Source: Caballeronia sordidicola
GTDB taxonomy: Bacteria; Pseudomonadota; Gammaproteobacteria; Burkholderiales; Burkholderiaceae
DNA length: 64,000 bases
Reading direction: 5' to 3'
Assembly (NCBI RefSeq): GCF_000729995.1
Contig: NZ_JNFG01000003.1
Coordinates: 186,001 to 250,000 of the forward strand
Positions 37,967 to 47,267 of the stretch are shown piece by piece. The position numbers were made by a program, and so were the translations under genes. The notes beneath the pieces are model-generated. The model saw only the letters and a program-made list of their open reading frames with translations. It was not told the origin of the DNA and ran no database searches. Position 1 is the stretch's first letter, and each line of letters starts with the position of its first letter.

Positions 37967-40096
37967 ATGTTCCGCCTTCGCAACTTTCACCGGCAGTCAC
38001 GACAAGCGGCAAGCCGCCGCACTAAAGCGTTCTCCCGAATGCTCGATTCCATTACGCGCCATCGGCCCGTCTGGATGGTTTCGTTCGCGTTGAGCCAGGC
38101 TGACTTGTCCGAAGGGCTGCGGGCCGCGTTCGCATCGACTGCCATGCTGCTTCTCGGCAACCTGTTGCACATGCCCGAGTTCTCGTGGGCCGCCATCGGC
38201 GCGTTCTGGACCTGTCTCGCCGATGCCGCCAGCTCAAACCGCATGCGATTCGCGTCCATGGCGGGCTTCGCAGTGCTGTCGACCATTTGTGGCGGACTGA
38301 CCGCGTATGCGTCCGGCGTGGGCATCGTGGCCGCGGCCGTCGCCGTGTTGGTGTTTTCATCTCTCGGCGCGCTCGCGCGCGCGTGGGGCGCGGCGTCCGC
38401 CCAGGTCGCCATTCTTGCTGCCACCGCCTGCGTGGTGATGGTGGACAAACCCATCCATGGATCGCGCGGGGAATTGCGTTTCCTCGCGCTCTACTTCGTG
38501 GGCTGCCTGTTCGCGACGGCGCTCAGCTTCACCGTGTGGCGGATTCACCCGTTCGGCGCAAGCCGCACGGCCATGCGATCGGCGTATGCGAGCCTCGCGG
38601 CCATCGCGAGCGACGGCGCACGGCTGCTCAAGCGAGACAGCGCGGGCTTCGGCGAATGGGCCTCGCACGCTTCGCGCTTTCGGGGCAAGGCGCGCAGTGA
38701 CATCGAATTGGCGCGCAAGGCGCTCGCCCGCGTGCCGTCATCGAAGACGGATCGGCAGGACACGTACGACATGCTGATGCTCGCGCTCGCCGACAGCGAG
38801 CGGATTTTCGCGTACCTGATCGCTGTCACCGATGCCTGCGAGCGCGGCCACCATCGCCTGCCCAACCTGCCGCGCGCGGTGCGCGTGCTCGAGGCGTTCG
38901 CCGAAGTCCTGGCGCGGCTAGCACGCTCCATTGCCGATAAGCCCTGGGAGCCGCTCACGGCGCTGCGCGACCGGTTGCAGGCGCTCGCTCGCCAGCTAGA
39001 GATTGCGTTGGGCGAGACCGTGTCACTGAGTTTCGATGTCGACTTCAGCGAGCTCGAGTCCCCGGCTCGGCGACGCGCAAGCGTGTGGTCCGCTGCGCTC
39101 ACGACCTTGAAGCGTGGTGTGGAAACCTTGAAGGCGAATGCATCGACGCAATCGATAGGCGCACGCCATGCCGCTCGCGTCGGTGTTGCCGCAACGGCGG
39201 CTTTTCTGACCGTCAGGCTGCTGCATCTGCCCTTCGGGTATTGGGCAACGATGGCAACACTCCTGATCCTGCAGCCGTCGATTGCGACGAGCTGGCCGCG
39301 CAGCATCGAACGTGCGGCGGGGAGCATTGTCGGCGGATTGCTGGCGGCGGCCATTGGGCTGGTCGTTCATTCGCCAATAGCGATCTCGCTGGTGGTGTTC
39401 CCGCTGGTCTGCGCGACGATGGCCTTGCGGCCCGTCAGCTATAGCTTGTTCGTGCTCTTCATCACGCCGGCGTTTGTGCTGGTCGCCGACTTTGCAGCGC
39501 CTGGGGGCGCCGAGCTTGCCTACGCCGTGACTCGCTTGGAGAACAATGTGTTCGGCTGCGTGATTGCGTTGCTCGCGACCTTTCTTCTCTGGCCAAGCCG
39601 CGAGCCCAGCCGCTTCAGCGACCGCTTGGCGAAGGCGGTGTCCGCGAACCTTGGTTATCTTGGCGCGTCGCTGCGGCGTGGCGAAGACAGCGAGATCGAA
39701 CTGGAACGGCTACGTCGTGCAGCGGGGTTGGCGAGCAATAACGCGGAAGAGGTGTTGGCTCGACTAAGGCTGGAAAAGCTCGATACGAGCAACGACGACC
39801 GGACTGGCTCAACCGCTCTCGCCCTGTTGCGACGTGTGGCGGGCACGGCGACCCGGGCTCGTTTTGGCCGTGCGGGCACCGCGCCGAATCGGGACCTTGC
39901 AGCATGGGTCGAGCGTGTCGGCAAGGGCATCGAGGCGCGGATTGGGAGTGACCGGAGCAGCACTGGCATCAATACCCAGGAGGTCTTTCCCAAACACGGT
40001 CTCTCGTTGCTTGAAGCGGATGCTGTTAATCAAGTCGTGCTGCTGCGCCGGTTGTTGATCGAACACGCCGACGGTCTGAAACGCGGTGAGGCATGA
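37967..40096 (+). CDS. FUSC-family inner-membrane protein (aromatic acid exporter-like)
   Basis: A 709-residue membrane protein with the two-block architecture of FUSC/AaeB proteins. A first cluster of membrane segments spans about residues 45-190 (FASTAMLLLGNLLHMPEFSW; GFAVLSTICGGLTAYASGVG), followed by a ~200-residue cytoplasmic region. A second membrane block spans about 400-540 (ARVGVAATAAFLTVRLLHLP; SIVGGLLAAAIGLVVHSPIA; MALRPVSYSLFVLFITPAF), then a second soluble part. Relatives export aromatic carboxylic acids or fusaric acid with partner HlyD-type proteins. No such partner is adjacent, so the transported compound is unknown. ATG 37967 is used; TTG 37952 is possible. Confidence 0.85.
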   Translation: MFRLRNFHRQSRQAASRRTKAFSRMLDSITRHRPVWMVSFALSQADLSEGLRAAFASTAMLLLGNLLHMPEFSWAAIGAFWTCLADAASSNRMRFASMAGFAVLSTICGGLTAYASGVGIVAAAVAVLVFSSLGALARAWGAASAQVAILAATACVVMVDKPIHGSRGELRFLALYFVGCLFATALSFTVWRIHPFGASRTAMRSAYASLAAIASDGARLLKRDSAGFGEWASHASRFRGKARSDIELARKALARVPSSKTDRQDTYDMLMLALADSERIFAYLIAVTDACERGHHRLPNLPRAVRVLEAFAEVLARLARSIADKPWEPLTALRDRLQALARQLEIALGETVSLSFDVDFSELESPARRRASVWSAALTTLKRGVETLKANASTQSIGARHAARVGVAATAAFLTVRLLHLPFGYWATMATLLILQPSIATSWPRSIERAAGSIVGGLLAAAIGLVVHSPIAISLVVFPLVCATMALRPVSYSLFVLFITPAFVLVADFAAPGGAELAYAVTRLENNVFGCVIALLATFLLWPSREPSRFSDRLAKAVSANLGYLGASLRRGEDSEIELERLRRAAGLASNNAEEVLARLRLEKLDTSNDDRTGSTALALLRRVAGTATRARFGRAGTAPNRDLAAWVERVGKGIEARIGSDRSSTGINTQEVFPKHGLSLLEADAVNQVVLLRRLLIEHADGLKRGEA

Positions 40097-40662
40097 GGGG
40101 GGCGTTGGCGCGTCTCAGCCCATTCGCATCGCTTGAATTTAAGATCCGGGAGAAGCTATGTCTTCACGCCCAATTTACGCAACAACGCCCTTATCAGCAG
40201 GCAAGCCCATTATCTCAAAATAAATCCACGGAGCATTATCTCAAAATAATCGGAGGGGCATTAACAGGATAGCCATCACTCAATTTCCCACATTGCGGCA
40301 CTACGCACCTTATATCGACAAATCAAATCACTTGAAATAAAGTGCGTTCAAGTCGTTCGCATGAAATGCACTTTAATCAACCCGACGACTTAAGAGTCAG
40401 ACAAGGCGCGAAGCACAGCTCGGCGCACCGGAATGGCGTATCTCGGCTTTGCCGCCAATCGTATATGGCACGGGCGTCACAGACATTGGACAGAGTGCAA
40501 CATTGCATCGCAATTACGGCATGGCTTTTGCAATCTAATCTGCCTTCGTAAGGATGAAAGTATCGTTCAATTGCGCAAACGTCGTTTGAACAGGGGCGAT
40601 CGTATCTCAATATTAACGACTGTTAATTGACTTAATCACATAAAAATTAGAAGGAGACGTAA
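40097..40662. promoter_or_regulatory. 566-bp AT-rich regulatory region before an MFS transporter
   Basis: No gene was supported here. It has two copies of CATTATCTCAAAATAA (40208-40223 and 40234-40249) spaced 26 bp apart, with a third partial copy GCATTA at 40258. Three dyads follow: AAAGTGC/GCACTTT (40339-40345, 40368-40374), GTTCAA/TTGAAC (40565-40570, 40586-40591) and ATTAAC/GTTAAT (40612-40627). The last one is 35 bp before the next start and is the best operator candidate for the transporter-porin pair. Confidence 0.5.
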
Positions 40663-42012
40663 ATGAGCGACACGACGCAGGATAACAAGCAAGATACATC
40701 CGCTCCAGGTCGGGAGAAGACTGCGCGAATTTCCCACCAGCCAGCAAGCCGCAAGCGCTGGCTGATTGCGATGTTATTGTTCGTCACCGTGGTAATTAAC
40801 TATCTGGACCGCAGCAATCTGTCGATTGTGGCACCCGAACTGATGCGCGAACTCTCCATCAGTTCCGTCCAGGCAGGCTGGATTTTCTCGGCTTTCGGCT
40901 GGACCTACGCCGCCATGCAGATCCCCGGCGGCTGGCTAGTGGACCGCGTGCCACCGCGCTTTCTGTATGCGCTGGCCCTTGCCTCCTGGTCACTGGCAAC
41001 GGTGACCATGGGTTTTGTCGGCAGTGTTGCGGGGTTATTCGGCTTGCGACTCGCGGTAGGCGCGCTGGAAGCCCCGGCTTACCCCATCAACAGCCGCGTC
41101 GTCACGACCTGGTTCCCCGAACGCGAACGCGCCTCGGCAATCGGAATCTATACGTCCGGCCAATTTGTCGGTCTGGCATTCCTCACGCCCGTGCTGGCCT
41201 GGTTGCAGCATCGATACGGCTGGCACGTCGTCTTCATCGGCACTGGCGCGGCGGGCATCGTATGGGCCGCAGTCTGGTATGCGGTGTATCGGGAACCACG
41301 GCACTTCAAAGGCACCAATCGGGCGGAAATAGAACTGATCAGCGCGGGCGGCGGTCTGGTCGACCTCGGGCACAAGAATCCAATCCATGCGCCAGGGTTC
41401 AACGCGGGAGGGCTTCGAGTCGTATTGAGCAGGCGCAAGCTGTGGGGAATTTATCTCGGCCAGTATGCCGTCGGTTCCACGCTGTGGTTCTTCCTCACCT
41501 GGTTTCCGACGTATCTGGTCAAGTATCGCGGCATGGACTTCATCAAGTCAGGATTCCTGACCTCGCTGCCATTTCTCGCCGCTTTTTGCGGCGTCATCAG
41601 TGCGGGTCTGTTTTCTGACTGGCTGATCCGCAAAGGCGCCAGCGTCGGCTTTGCCCGTAAACTCCCGATCATCTCCGGCCTGCTGATATCGACCTGCATC
41701 ATTGGCGCCAACTACACCGACTCGAACGGATGGGTCATTTTCTTCATGGTCGTCGCGTTTTTCGGCAACGGCTTCGCATCCATCACATGGTCACTGGTGA
41801 CGTCGCTGGCCCCCGAAAACATGTTGGGTCTCACTGGCGGCGTATTTAATTTTGTCGGCAATCTGGCCGCTGTCTCGACACCGCTCGCCATCGGCTACCT
41901 GGCTAGCGGCAGCAATTTTGCACCGGCCATCATGTATGTGGCCTGCGTGGCGCTGCTGGGAGCGCTGTCGTACATCGTTCTGGTCGGGAAAGTGGAACGA
42001 ATCAAAGCATGA
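40663..42012 (+). CDS. MFS transporter, anion/sugar-acid type (ACS family-like)
   Basis: A 449-residue transporter with 12 predicted membrane segments. The first helix region reads LLFVTVVINYLDRSNLSIVA, characteristic of the anion:cation symporter group that imports hexuronates, glucarate, galactonate, tartrate and aromatic acids. The loop motif WLVDRVPPRF follows helix 2. AGAAGGAGA lies before the start. It is followed after 33 bp by a porin, suggesting an uptake pair for a small organic acid. No catabolic enzyme lies on the same strand next to it. Confidence 0.88.
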   Translation: MSDTTQDNKQDTSAPGREKTARISHQPASRKRWLIAMLLFVTVVINYLDRSNLSIVAPELMRELSISSVQAGWIFSAFGWTYAAMQIPGGWLVDRVPPRFLYALALASWSLATVTMGFVGSVAGLFGLRLAVGALEAPAYPINSRVVTTWFPERERASAIGIYTSGQFVGLAFLTPVLAWLQHRYGWHVVFIGTGAAGIVWAAVWYAVYREPRHFKGTNRAEIELISAGGGLVDLGHKNPIHAPGFNAGGLRVVLSRRKLWGIYLGQYAVGSTLWFFLTWFPTYLVKYRGMDFIKSGFLTSLPFLAAFCGVISAGLFSDWLIRKGASVGFARKLPIISGLLISTCIIGANYTDSNGWVIFFMVVAFFGNGFASITWSLVTSLAPENMLGLTGGVFNFVGNLAAVSTPLAIGYLASGSNFAPAIMYVACVALLGALSYIVLVGKVERIKA

Positions 42013-42045
42013 CGAGACCCGGCTTACAGGGGTCAAGTAATCCCC

Positions 42046-43167
42046 ATGAACCACGCAAATCAACCCAGCATAATGAAGAAATTCTTAACAACGGGCGTAG
42101 CCAGTGTTCTGATTTGCGGCACGGCCCATGCGCAATCGAGCGTCCAGTTATACGGAACTCTGGACATAGGTGTGGACTATGCCAATCATTCCGGTACCGA
42201 AAATAGTGGCGTAGTACGCGTTGACTCAGGCACGCTCTACGGCAATCGATGGGGCATACGGGGGGCTGAGGATCTGGGTGGCGGCCTCAAAACCCTATTT
42301 ACGGCAGAGAGCGGCTTCGCCCTGAACAACGGCGCCAGCACGCAGGGTGGCCTGCTCTTCGGTCGGCAGATTTTTTTTGGCCTGCAAAACCGATTAGGAA
42401 CGCTAACCATAGGACGTCAATACACGCTTGATGCAGATCTTGCTTCGTACCATGCCAATGTAGCCTCCCGTGCCAACGACTACACCGGTCTTTCACACTG
42501 GGTGGATCGCCTGGCCGACCGGGTCAATAACGCCATCAAATACCAGACCCCTAGTCTGAACGGATTTACCTTCGCAGCGCAATATGGCTTCGGTGGAATC
42601 GCGGGCAATAGTGCGGCCATGCGCATACTCAACGCCGGCGGTAACTACAGCAGCGGGCCCCTTGCTTTGGGGGCGACCTATCTACGCATCAATGATGTAG
42701 ATGGCAAGCGGCTGACCGGAGTCGCCGTCGTGGATGGGCAATATGTTCTTGGTCCTGCGACGGTGCATCTGGCCTATACGGATACCCGAGGTACCGCAGC
42801 AAACACACTCTGTTTTTCCACCTGCGCAGCACGGCCGGATCAGGTCGTGCGCACGGTTGAGGCCGGGCTCGATTACTACGCAACGCCGGCGGCCAGGTTT
42901 TACGCTGGCGGTGCTTACACCCGGGTCAGCCGCGACCTGACTGGCAACGCCTTTCAGTTCAACCTGTCTGGATTCTATGTGCTCTCGAAACGCACTGAAG
43001 CGTACGCGCTGGCGGGATACACCAAGACCACCGGTCTGAGCGGATTTTCCCGCGTCATGGTGGGCGCCCCCGATCTAGGGGCAACCGCTTTTGCCTCAAA
43101 CGCGCAAGGCACACCCGATAACGGCAACCAACTGGGTTTGCGTATTGGCGTGACTCACAAGTTTTAG
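42046..43167 (+). CDS. Outer-membrane general porin
   Basis: A Gram-negative porin of the Burkholderiales 16-strand type. The signal peptide is MKKFLTTGVASVLICGTAHA and the mature part starts QSSVQLYGTLDIGVDYANHS. Family motifs include GNRWGIRGAEDLGGGLKTLF, QIFFGLQNRLGTLTIGRQYT, RVNNAIKYQTPSLNGFTFAA and a C-terminal Phe (LRIGVTHKF) needed for barrel assembly. ATG 42046 gives nine residues before MKK; ATG 42073 fits the signal peptide better. It is probably co-transcribed with the MFS gene. Confidence 0.93.
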   Translation: MNHANQPSIMKKFLTTGVASVLICGTAHAQSSVQLYGTLDIGVDYANHSGTENSGVVRVDSGTLYGNRWGIRGAEDLGGGLKTLFTAESGFALNNGASTQGGLLFGRQIFFGLQNRLGTLTIGRQYTLDADLASYHANVASRANDYTGLSHWVDRLADRVNNAIKYQTPSLNGFTFAAQYGFGGIAGNSAAMRILNAGGNYSSGPLALGATYLRINDVDGKRLTGVAVVDGQYVLGPATVHLAYTDTRGTAANTLCFSTCAARPDQVVRTVEAGLDYYATPAARFYAGGAYTRVSRDLTGNAFQFNLSGFYVLSKRTEAYALAGYTKTTGLSGFSRVMVGAPDLGATAFASNAQGTPDNGNQLGLRIGVTHKF

Positions 43168-43284
43168 TCGGGGCGAAGCCCCATCCTCAAACATAGTGAT
43201 AGGTCTGAGGCGCTGAGGGCGACGATTAAAAAGCGCACCGAAGCGTCGCCACAGGAATGCTGGCGCTATCGAAACACCATCGTC

Positions 43285-44637
43285 CTACACGTGGAAAATC
43301 TGAGCCACGAGCGTCGCGCCTAGAAACGTCCCGGCATTCGCCACGAACGACACCAGCACGATCCGCCAGCCGAGCCGACGAAACGCCGGAATATCCTTGG
43401 CGATGGACAACCCTGCGAACGTCAGCATAGGTGTTGTGATGCCGAGGAAATCGTTCTGCGCGCTATACGTCGATATCTGCGATGCCCAGGGGCACAGCGG
43501 CGAGGTCATGAACATCGCAACGATCGACACCCAGCAGACCGCTGGAATCTTGCGCCCGGTCACCGTGTAGATGGCATCGCCGACAATCGTTGCGAGCACC
43601 ATGATCAGCATGCCCGGAAGTCCCATGAGTGGCGTGGTGCCGTGGGTGATCCAGTCACAGCCCAGCGCGAACACGGCAGTGACGCCCCATGCGAGCAGCT
43701 TGCCGCGATAGCCCAATTGAGGCGCGGCCGTTTCGATGTCGCCCAGCTTCGGACGGGACTTTTCAATCGCTTCCGATGCATCCGAAGCCTTGCTCGTCCG
43801 CCCGATCAAAGGCTCGAGCAGGCGATATCCCCACACGGCCATCGGCAGCGAAATAAACAGCGTGAAATACGTGCCGATCGTCGTCGTGATGAGGTTGCTG
43901 GCGGCAGCGAATGTGAGGACCGTCTTCGCCATTTCAGGCGTCTGCTGCGCGGCGATAGCGCCGGAAGCGGCAGCCATCATGCTGCCCGAGCCCACGCCTG
44001 AACCCATCGCAAGCGCCAGAGGATGAAAAATATTTAGGCTCGCCACGAAGCCGGCCAGGATCGCGATAAAAACTGCGCCGAATACGGTACCCGTGAGGTA
44101 TTCAGCCAGCACCCCACGCCCTTCTGGGGAGTCCATGCCGTACTTCTCGCCGATGATGGCAAGACTCGGCTCACGCCCGACCGAGAACGTCGCACCGATC
44201 GCTTCCCTTTTGATACCGAGCAGCAACGCAAGCGGAAGTCCCAGCAGAATCGTGCCGACAAAATGCCCCAACTCCTGAAAAGCCAACGCCCAGCCGGCGG
44301 CTGCGAGCTTCGGCAACGCACCGCCGACCAACAGTCCCAGCTTGGCGACGAACAGCAAAAGCGCAGGCTGCAAGATGGCCGCGGCCAGGAACTGCGTCTT
44401 CACATCAAGCCGGGCAGCGCCGCTCCATCGCTCACTCGCCAACCCCAAGGCGGCGCCCAGCAGCAGCGCCCAGATCATCGGCAGCAAGACGACTTTCCCC
44501 GGCCCGACCTTGAACGTAAACGAGCCGATGAACTCGGCGATCAACAGGATGATCGCCGCATAAAGAAACAGCTTTGCGCTCCTTAATCCACTACCGCCAC
44601 CACTACCCCGTTGCTGCGCGGCCAACGTACTGTCCAT
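43285..44637 (-). CDS. DUF3100-type polytopic membrane protein
   Basis: A 450-residue protein with about ten to twelve membrane segments. Stretches such as FLYAAIILLIAEFIGSFTF, MIWALLLGAALGLASERW, REPSLAIIGEKYGMDSPEGR and LALAMGSGVGSGSMMAAASG match the uncharacterised DUF3100 family as I recognise it. It looks like a secondary transporter; the family has no established substrate. ATG 44637 follows AGGGAGATAAC. It is the last gene of the minus-strand string with the aldehyde dehydrogenase (55 bp gap) and beta-hydroxyacid dehydrogenase, so it may import or export the intermediate they handle. Confidence 0.82.
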   Translation of the reverse strand: MDSTLAAQQRGSGGGSGLRSAKLFLYAAIILLIAEFIGSFTFKVGPGKVVLLPMIWALLLGAALGLASERWSGAARLDVKTQFLAAAILQPALLLFVAKLGLLVGGALPKLAAAGWALAFQELGHFVGTILLGLPLALLLGIKREAIGATFSVGREPSLAIIGEKYGMDSPEGRGVLAEYLTGTVFGAVFIAILAGFVASLNIFHPLALAMGSGVGSGSMMAAASGAIAAQQTPEMAKTVLTFAAASNLITTTIGTYFTLFISLPMAVWGYRLLEPLIGRTSKASDASEAIEKSRPKLGDIETAAPQLGYRGKLLAWGVTAVFALGCDWITHGTTPLMGLPGMLIMVLATIVGDAIYTVTGRKIPAVCWVSIVAMFMTSPLCPWASQISTYSAQNDFLGITTPMLTFAGLSIAKDIPAFRRLGWRIVLVSFVANAGTFLGATLVAQIFHV

Positions 44638-44692
44638 TGTTATCTCCCTGTTGTCCTCTTGCGTTTCATTAGCGGCGAGAGGACACGTTGCT

Positions 44693-46204
44693 CTACAAAT
44701 AGCCGAACGTCGTGGCCGGATCTCTAGCGGTTTCCACCCAGACGCTCTTGGTCTGCGTGTACTCGTACAACGCTTCAACCCCACTGGATCGTCCGTACCC
44801 GCTCAAGCCATAACCGCCGAACGGGGACGCTACGTTGATGGTCTTATAGCCATTGACCCAGAACGTTCCCGCGTTGACCTGCCCCGCCACCCGATGAGCC
44901 CGGCCCACATCGTTCGTCCACACTGCACCGGCCAAACCAAACTCGGTGTCATTCGCGATGTTAAGGGCTTCTTCCTCGGTATCGAAGGGAATTGCAGCGA
45001 CAACCGGACCGAAGATTTCGGTACGCGCTACGTCCATCTCGTTCGTCACGTTCGACAACACAGTGGGTGACACGAAGTAGCCACCTGAGGACCTCTCAAC
45101 CGATCCGGCCGCGAGCGTGGCGCCAGCCTGAACCCCGCTCGCGATCATCTTCATGATGTGGTCATACTGCGTGCGATTGTTGATGGGACCGACTTCGGTT
45201 GCGTCATCGAGTGGGGTGCCTACCCTGATCTTTTTTGCACCCGTCGCAATCATGCCGACGAACTCGTCATAGATCGAACGCTGCACGAGCAGGCGCGAAC
45301 CCGCGACGCAACTCTGGCCCGCACCAGCGAAGATCGCGGCCTGGGCGGTCAGTGCGGCGCGCTTGAGATCGGCATCGGCGAAGATGATGTTGGCGGACTT
45401 GCCACCGAGTTCCAGCACGCAAGGAAGCACGCGTTTGGCGGCGGCTTCGGCAATGCGCACACCGGTTGCAGGAGAGCCGACGAACACGACCTTCTTCACG
45501 ACCTTATGCGCGATGGCTGCTTGCGCAACGGTCTGGCCAAGGCCTGCAAGGACGTTGATGAGGCCCTTCGGCGCGCCCGCCTTCTCGGCAAGCAGTCCCA
45601 CTACCAGCGACGTGAACGGTGTCAGTTCCGATGGCTTCAGCAAGACGGCGTTGCCCATCGAGATGGCCGGTGCGACCTGCCATCCGCACGTGAAGACCGG
45701 TGCGTTCCAGGGCGTAATCTGCAGGACCGTTCCAGCCGGTTCGCGACGCGTGTAGTTCAGGTGCGAGGTCGGAACGGGAATGACATCGCCGTAAAATTTG
45801 TCCGCCCAGCCGCCGTAGTACTCGAACATCTCGGCGACTTTCGCCACTTCGCCGCGGCAGTCACGAATCGGCTTGCCCGAGCCGAGTGACTCGAGACGGG
45901 CAATGCTCTCCGCGTCCTTGCGCAACTCACGCGCGATCTCGAACATGACGCGTCCACGCGCAGCATGCGTCAATGCCCACCATTGTTTCTGAGCGCGCTG
46001 CGCCGCATCGGCGGCGAGTTCAACCACTGCCGCGCCGCCGTCCTTGTACGCGAGGCTCGGCTTGCCCGTCGCTGCGTCGTATAACTGGATCAGCTCGCCC
46101 GTGCCTTCGACCAACTCGCCGCCGACAAACGAACCAATCGTCCTGGCGTTCGGGAAGAAATGCGCAAAGGCGGCCAACAAGTTTTCTGCCGCGTTGTTTT
46201 CCAT
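44693..46204 (-). CDS. NAD(P)-dependent aldehyde dehydrogenase
   Basis: A 503-residue aldehyde dehydrogenase. Signatures include TPWNAPVFTCGWQVAPAISM, the cofactor motif FVGSPATGVRIAEAAAK, Glu in LELGGKSANIIF and nucleophile Cys in GAGQSCVAGSRLLV. The C-terminus has WVNGYKTINVASPFGGYGLS. ATG 46204 is preferred over ATG 46216 since GGAG lies 7-10 bases before it. It lies 15 bp after the beta-hydroxyacid dehydrogenase gene. The substrate is unknown; a short semialdehyde produced by the adjacent dehydrogenase is a fair guess. Confidence 0.9.
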   Translation of the reverse strand: MENNAAENLLAAFAHFFPNARTIGSFVGGELVEGTGELIQLYDAATGKPSLAYKDGGAAVVELAADAAQRAQKQWWALTHAARGRVMFEIARELRKDAESIARLESLGSGKPIRDCRGEVAKVAEMFEYYGGWADKFYGDVIPVPTSHLNYTRREPAGTVLQITPWNAPVFTCGWQVAPAISMGNAVLLKPSELTPFTSLVVGLLAEKAGAPKGLINVLAGLGQTVAQAAIAHKVVKKVVFVGSPATGVRIAEAAAKRVLPCVLELGGKSANIIFADADLKRAALTAQAAIFAGAGQSCVAGSRLLVQRSIYDEFVGMIATGAKKIRVGTPLDDATEVGPINNRTQYDHIMKMIASGVQAGATLAAGSVERSSGGYFVSPTVLSNVTNEMDVARTEIFGPVVAAIPFDTEEEALNIANDTEFGLAGAVWTNDVGRAHRVAGQVNAGTFWVNGYKTINVASPFGGYGLSGYGRSSGVEALYEYTQTKSVWVETARDPATTFGYL

Positions 46205-46219
46205 ATCTGGCTCCATGTC

Positions 46220-47089
46220 TTATTTCTGTTCGATAAACTGAACGATGCGATTGAAGTCTTCAGCATCGCTAATCGATTGGGCGCTTTCTGCCCACAACCG
46301 CCCCGCTTCCTCGGCAATGGGTGCGTCGATGTGCTGGCTGCGCAGCAGGTCCATTGCGAGGCGTACGTCCTTGCGCATCAGCTTCATCGTGAAGCCGGAA
46401 TCAAACTTGTCGGTGAAAATCCACGTGGGGTAGTTCGTGAGCGTCGCACTGTTACGCCCGGAGCCGCCGTTGAGCGCTTCAACCAGTTTCTCGGGATCGA
46501 CACCGGCCGCTTTCGCTGCACGAACCGCCTCGCTAGTTGCAAGCAGGTGCACGCCCGTTAGCAGGTTGTTGATGATCTTCGTCACGTGTCCCGCACCGAC
46601 AGGCCCCACATGCACCCGCTTCGCGCTCATGACGGCGAGGATCGGCTCGACAGCCGCGACGTCTCCGTCTGAACCGCCCAACACCATGGTCATGGTCGCG
46701 GTCGCCGCGCCCTTCGGACCGCCGCTGACGGGGCCATCGACAAATCCCACGTTCACTTCAGCCAGCGCTGCCGCCACTTTGCGCGTGCTGTTGGGCTCGG
46801 CCGTGGTGGTATCGACCACGATCAGGCCAGGTTTGGCGCTTGCCGCTACGCCGTTGGGTCCCAGAACCACCTCTTCCACAATCGCCGATGTAGGCAGCGA
46901 AAGAATGAGGACGTCCGAATCGCGCGTGATGTCGGCAATGGACGCGCGCTCAGACACGCCCTCTGCGTCGAGCTTGCCTGCAACGCCTTCTGCCGCGTCG
47001 AAACCGAGCACGGTGTAGCCGCCGCGCTTGAGCGAAAGGGCCATTCCGCGCCCCATGTTTCCGAGTCCGATGACCCCGACCGTCTTCAT
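46220..47089 (-). CDS. Beta-hydroxyacid dehydrogenase (3-hydroxyisobutyrate/tartronate semialdehyde reductase family)
   Basis: A 289-residue enzyme. The Rossmann motif is VIGLGNMGRGMALSLKRGGY, the substrate-binding motif FVDGPVSGGPKGAATATMTM and the catalytic Lys is in GAGHVTKIINNLLTG. Such enzymes interconvert 3-hydroxyacids and semialdehydes. First gene of the minus-strand operon, divergent from the LysR gene with 178 bp between starts, where a 17-bp palindrome lies. Paired with an aldehyde dehydrogenase it would oxidise a hydroxyacid via a semialdehyde. Confidence 0.9.
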   Translation of the reverse strand: MKTVGVIGLGNMGRGMALSLKRGGYTVLGFDAAEGVAGKLDAEGVSERASIADITRDSDVLILSLPTSAIVEEVVLGPNGVAASAKPGLIVVDTTTAEPNSTRKVAAALAEVNVGFVDGPVSGGPKGAATATMTMVLGGSDGDVAAVEPILAVMSAKRVHVGPVGAGHVTKIINNLLTGVHLLATSEAVRAAKAAGVDPEKLVEALNGGSGRNSATLTNYPTWIFTDKFDSGFTMKLMRKDVRLAMDLLRSQHIDAPIAEEAGRLWAESAQSISDAEDFNRIVQFIEQK

Positions 47090-47215
47090 AAATCCACTCC
47101 GTAGCGAATACGCCGTCGATCAGATAGAGCGGATCTACCGGTCGACGAGCGTGTTTTGGAGTTGTCATCTTCGACCGGCGAGCCCCTATAATCAATCAGC
47201 GCCAATATTGAGAAT

Positions 47216-47232
47216 GTTCTAATTATTAGAAC
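47216..47232. promoter_or_regulatory. 17-bp palindrome, probable LysR operator (site 1)
   Basis: GTTCTAATTATTAGAAC is a perfect palindrome around one central base and contains the T-N11-A pattern of LysR sites. It is 35 bp before the LysR start and 126 bp before the divergent dehydrogenase start. A near copy is at 48211-48226. Confidence 0.78.
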
Positions 47233-47267
47233 GCTACGACTGTTGAAACCATCGGGAACCCTGCGCA

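Noticed and set aside
43170..43182. GGGGC/GCCCC hairpin after the porin gene as terminator
   Set aside because: The stem is only five pairs with a three-base loop and no T-run follows.
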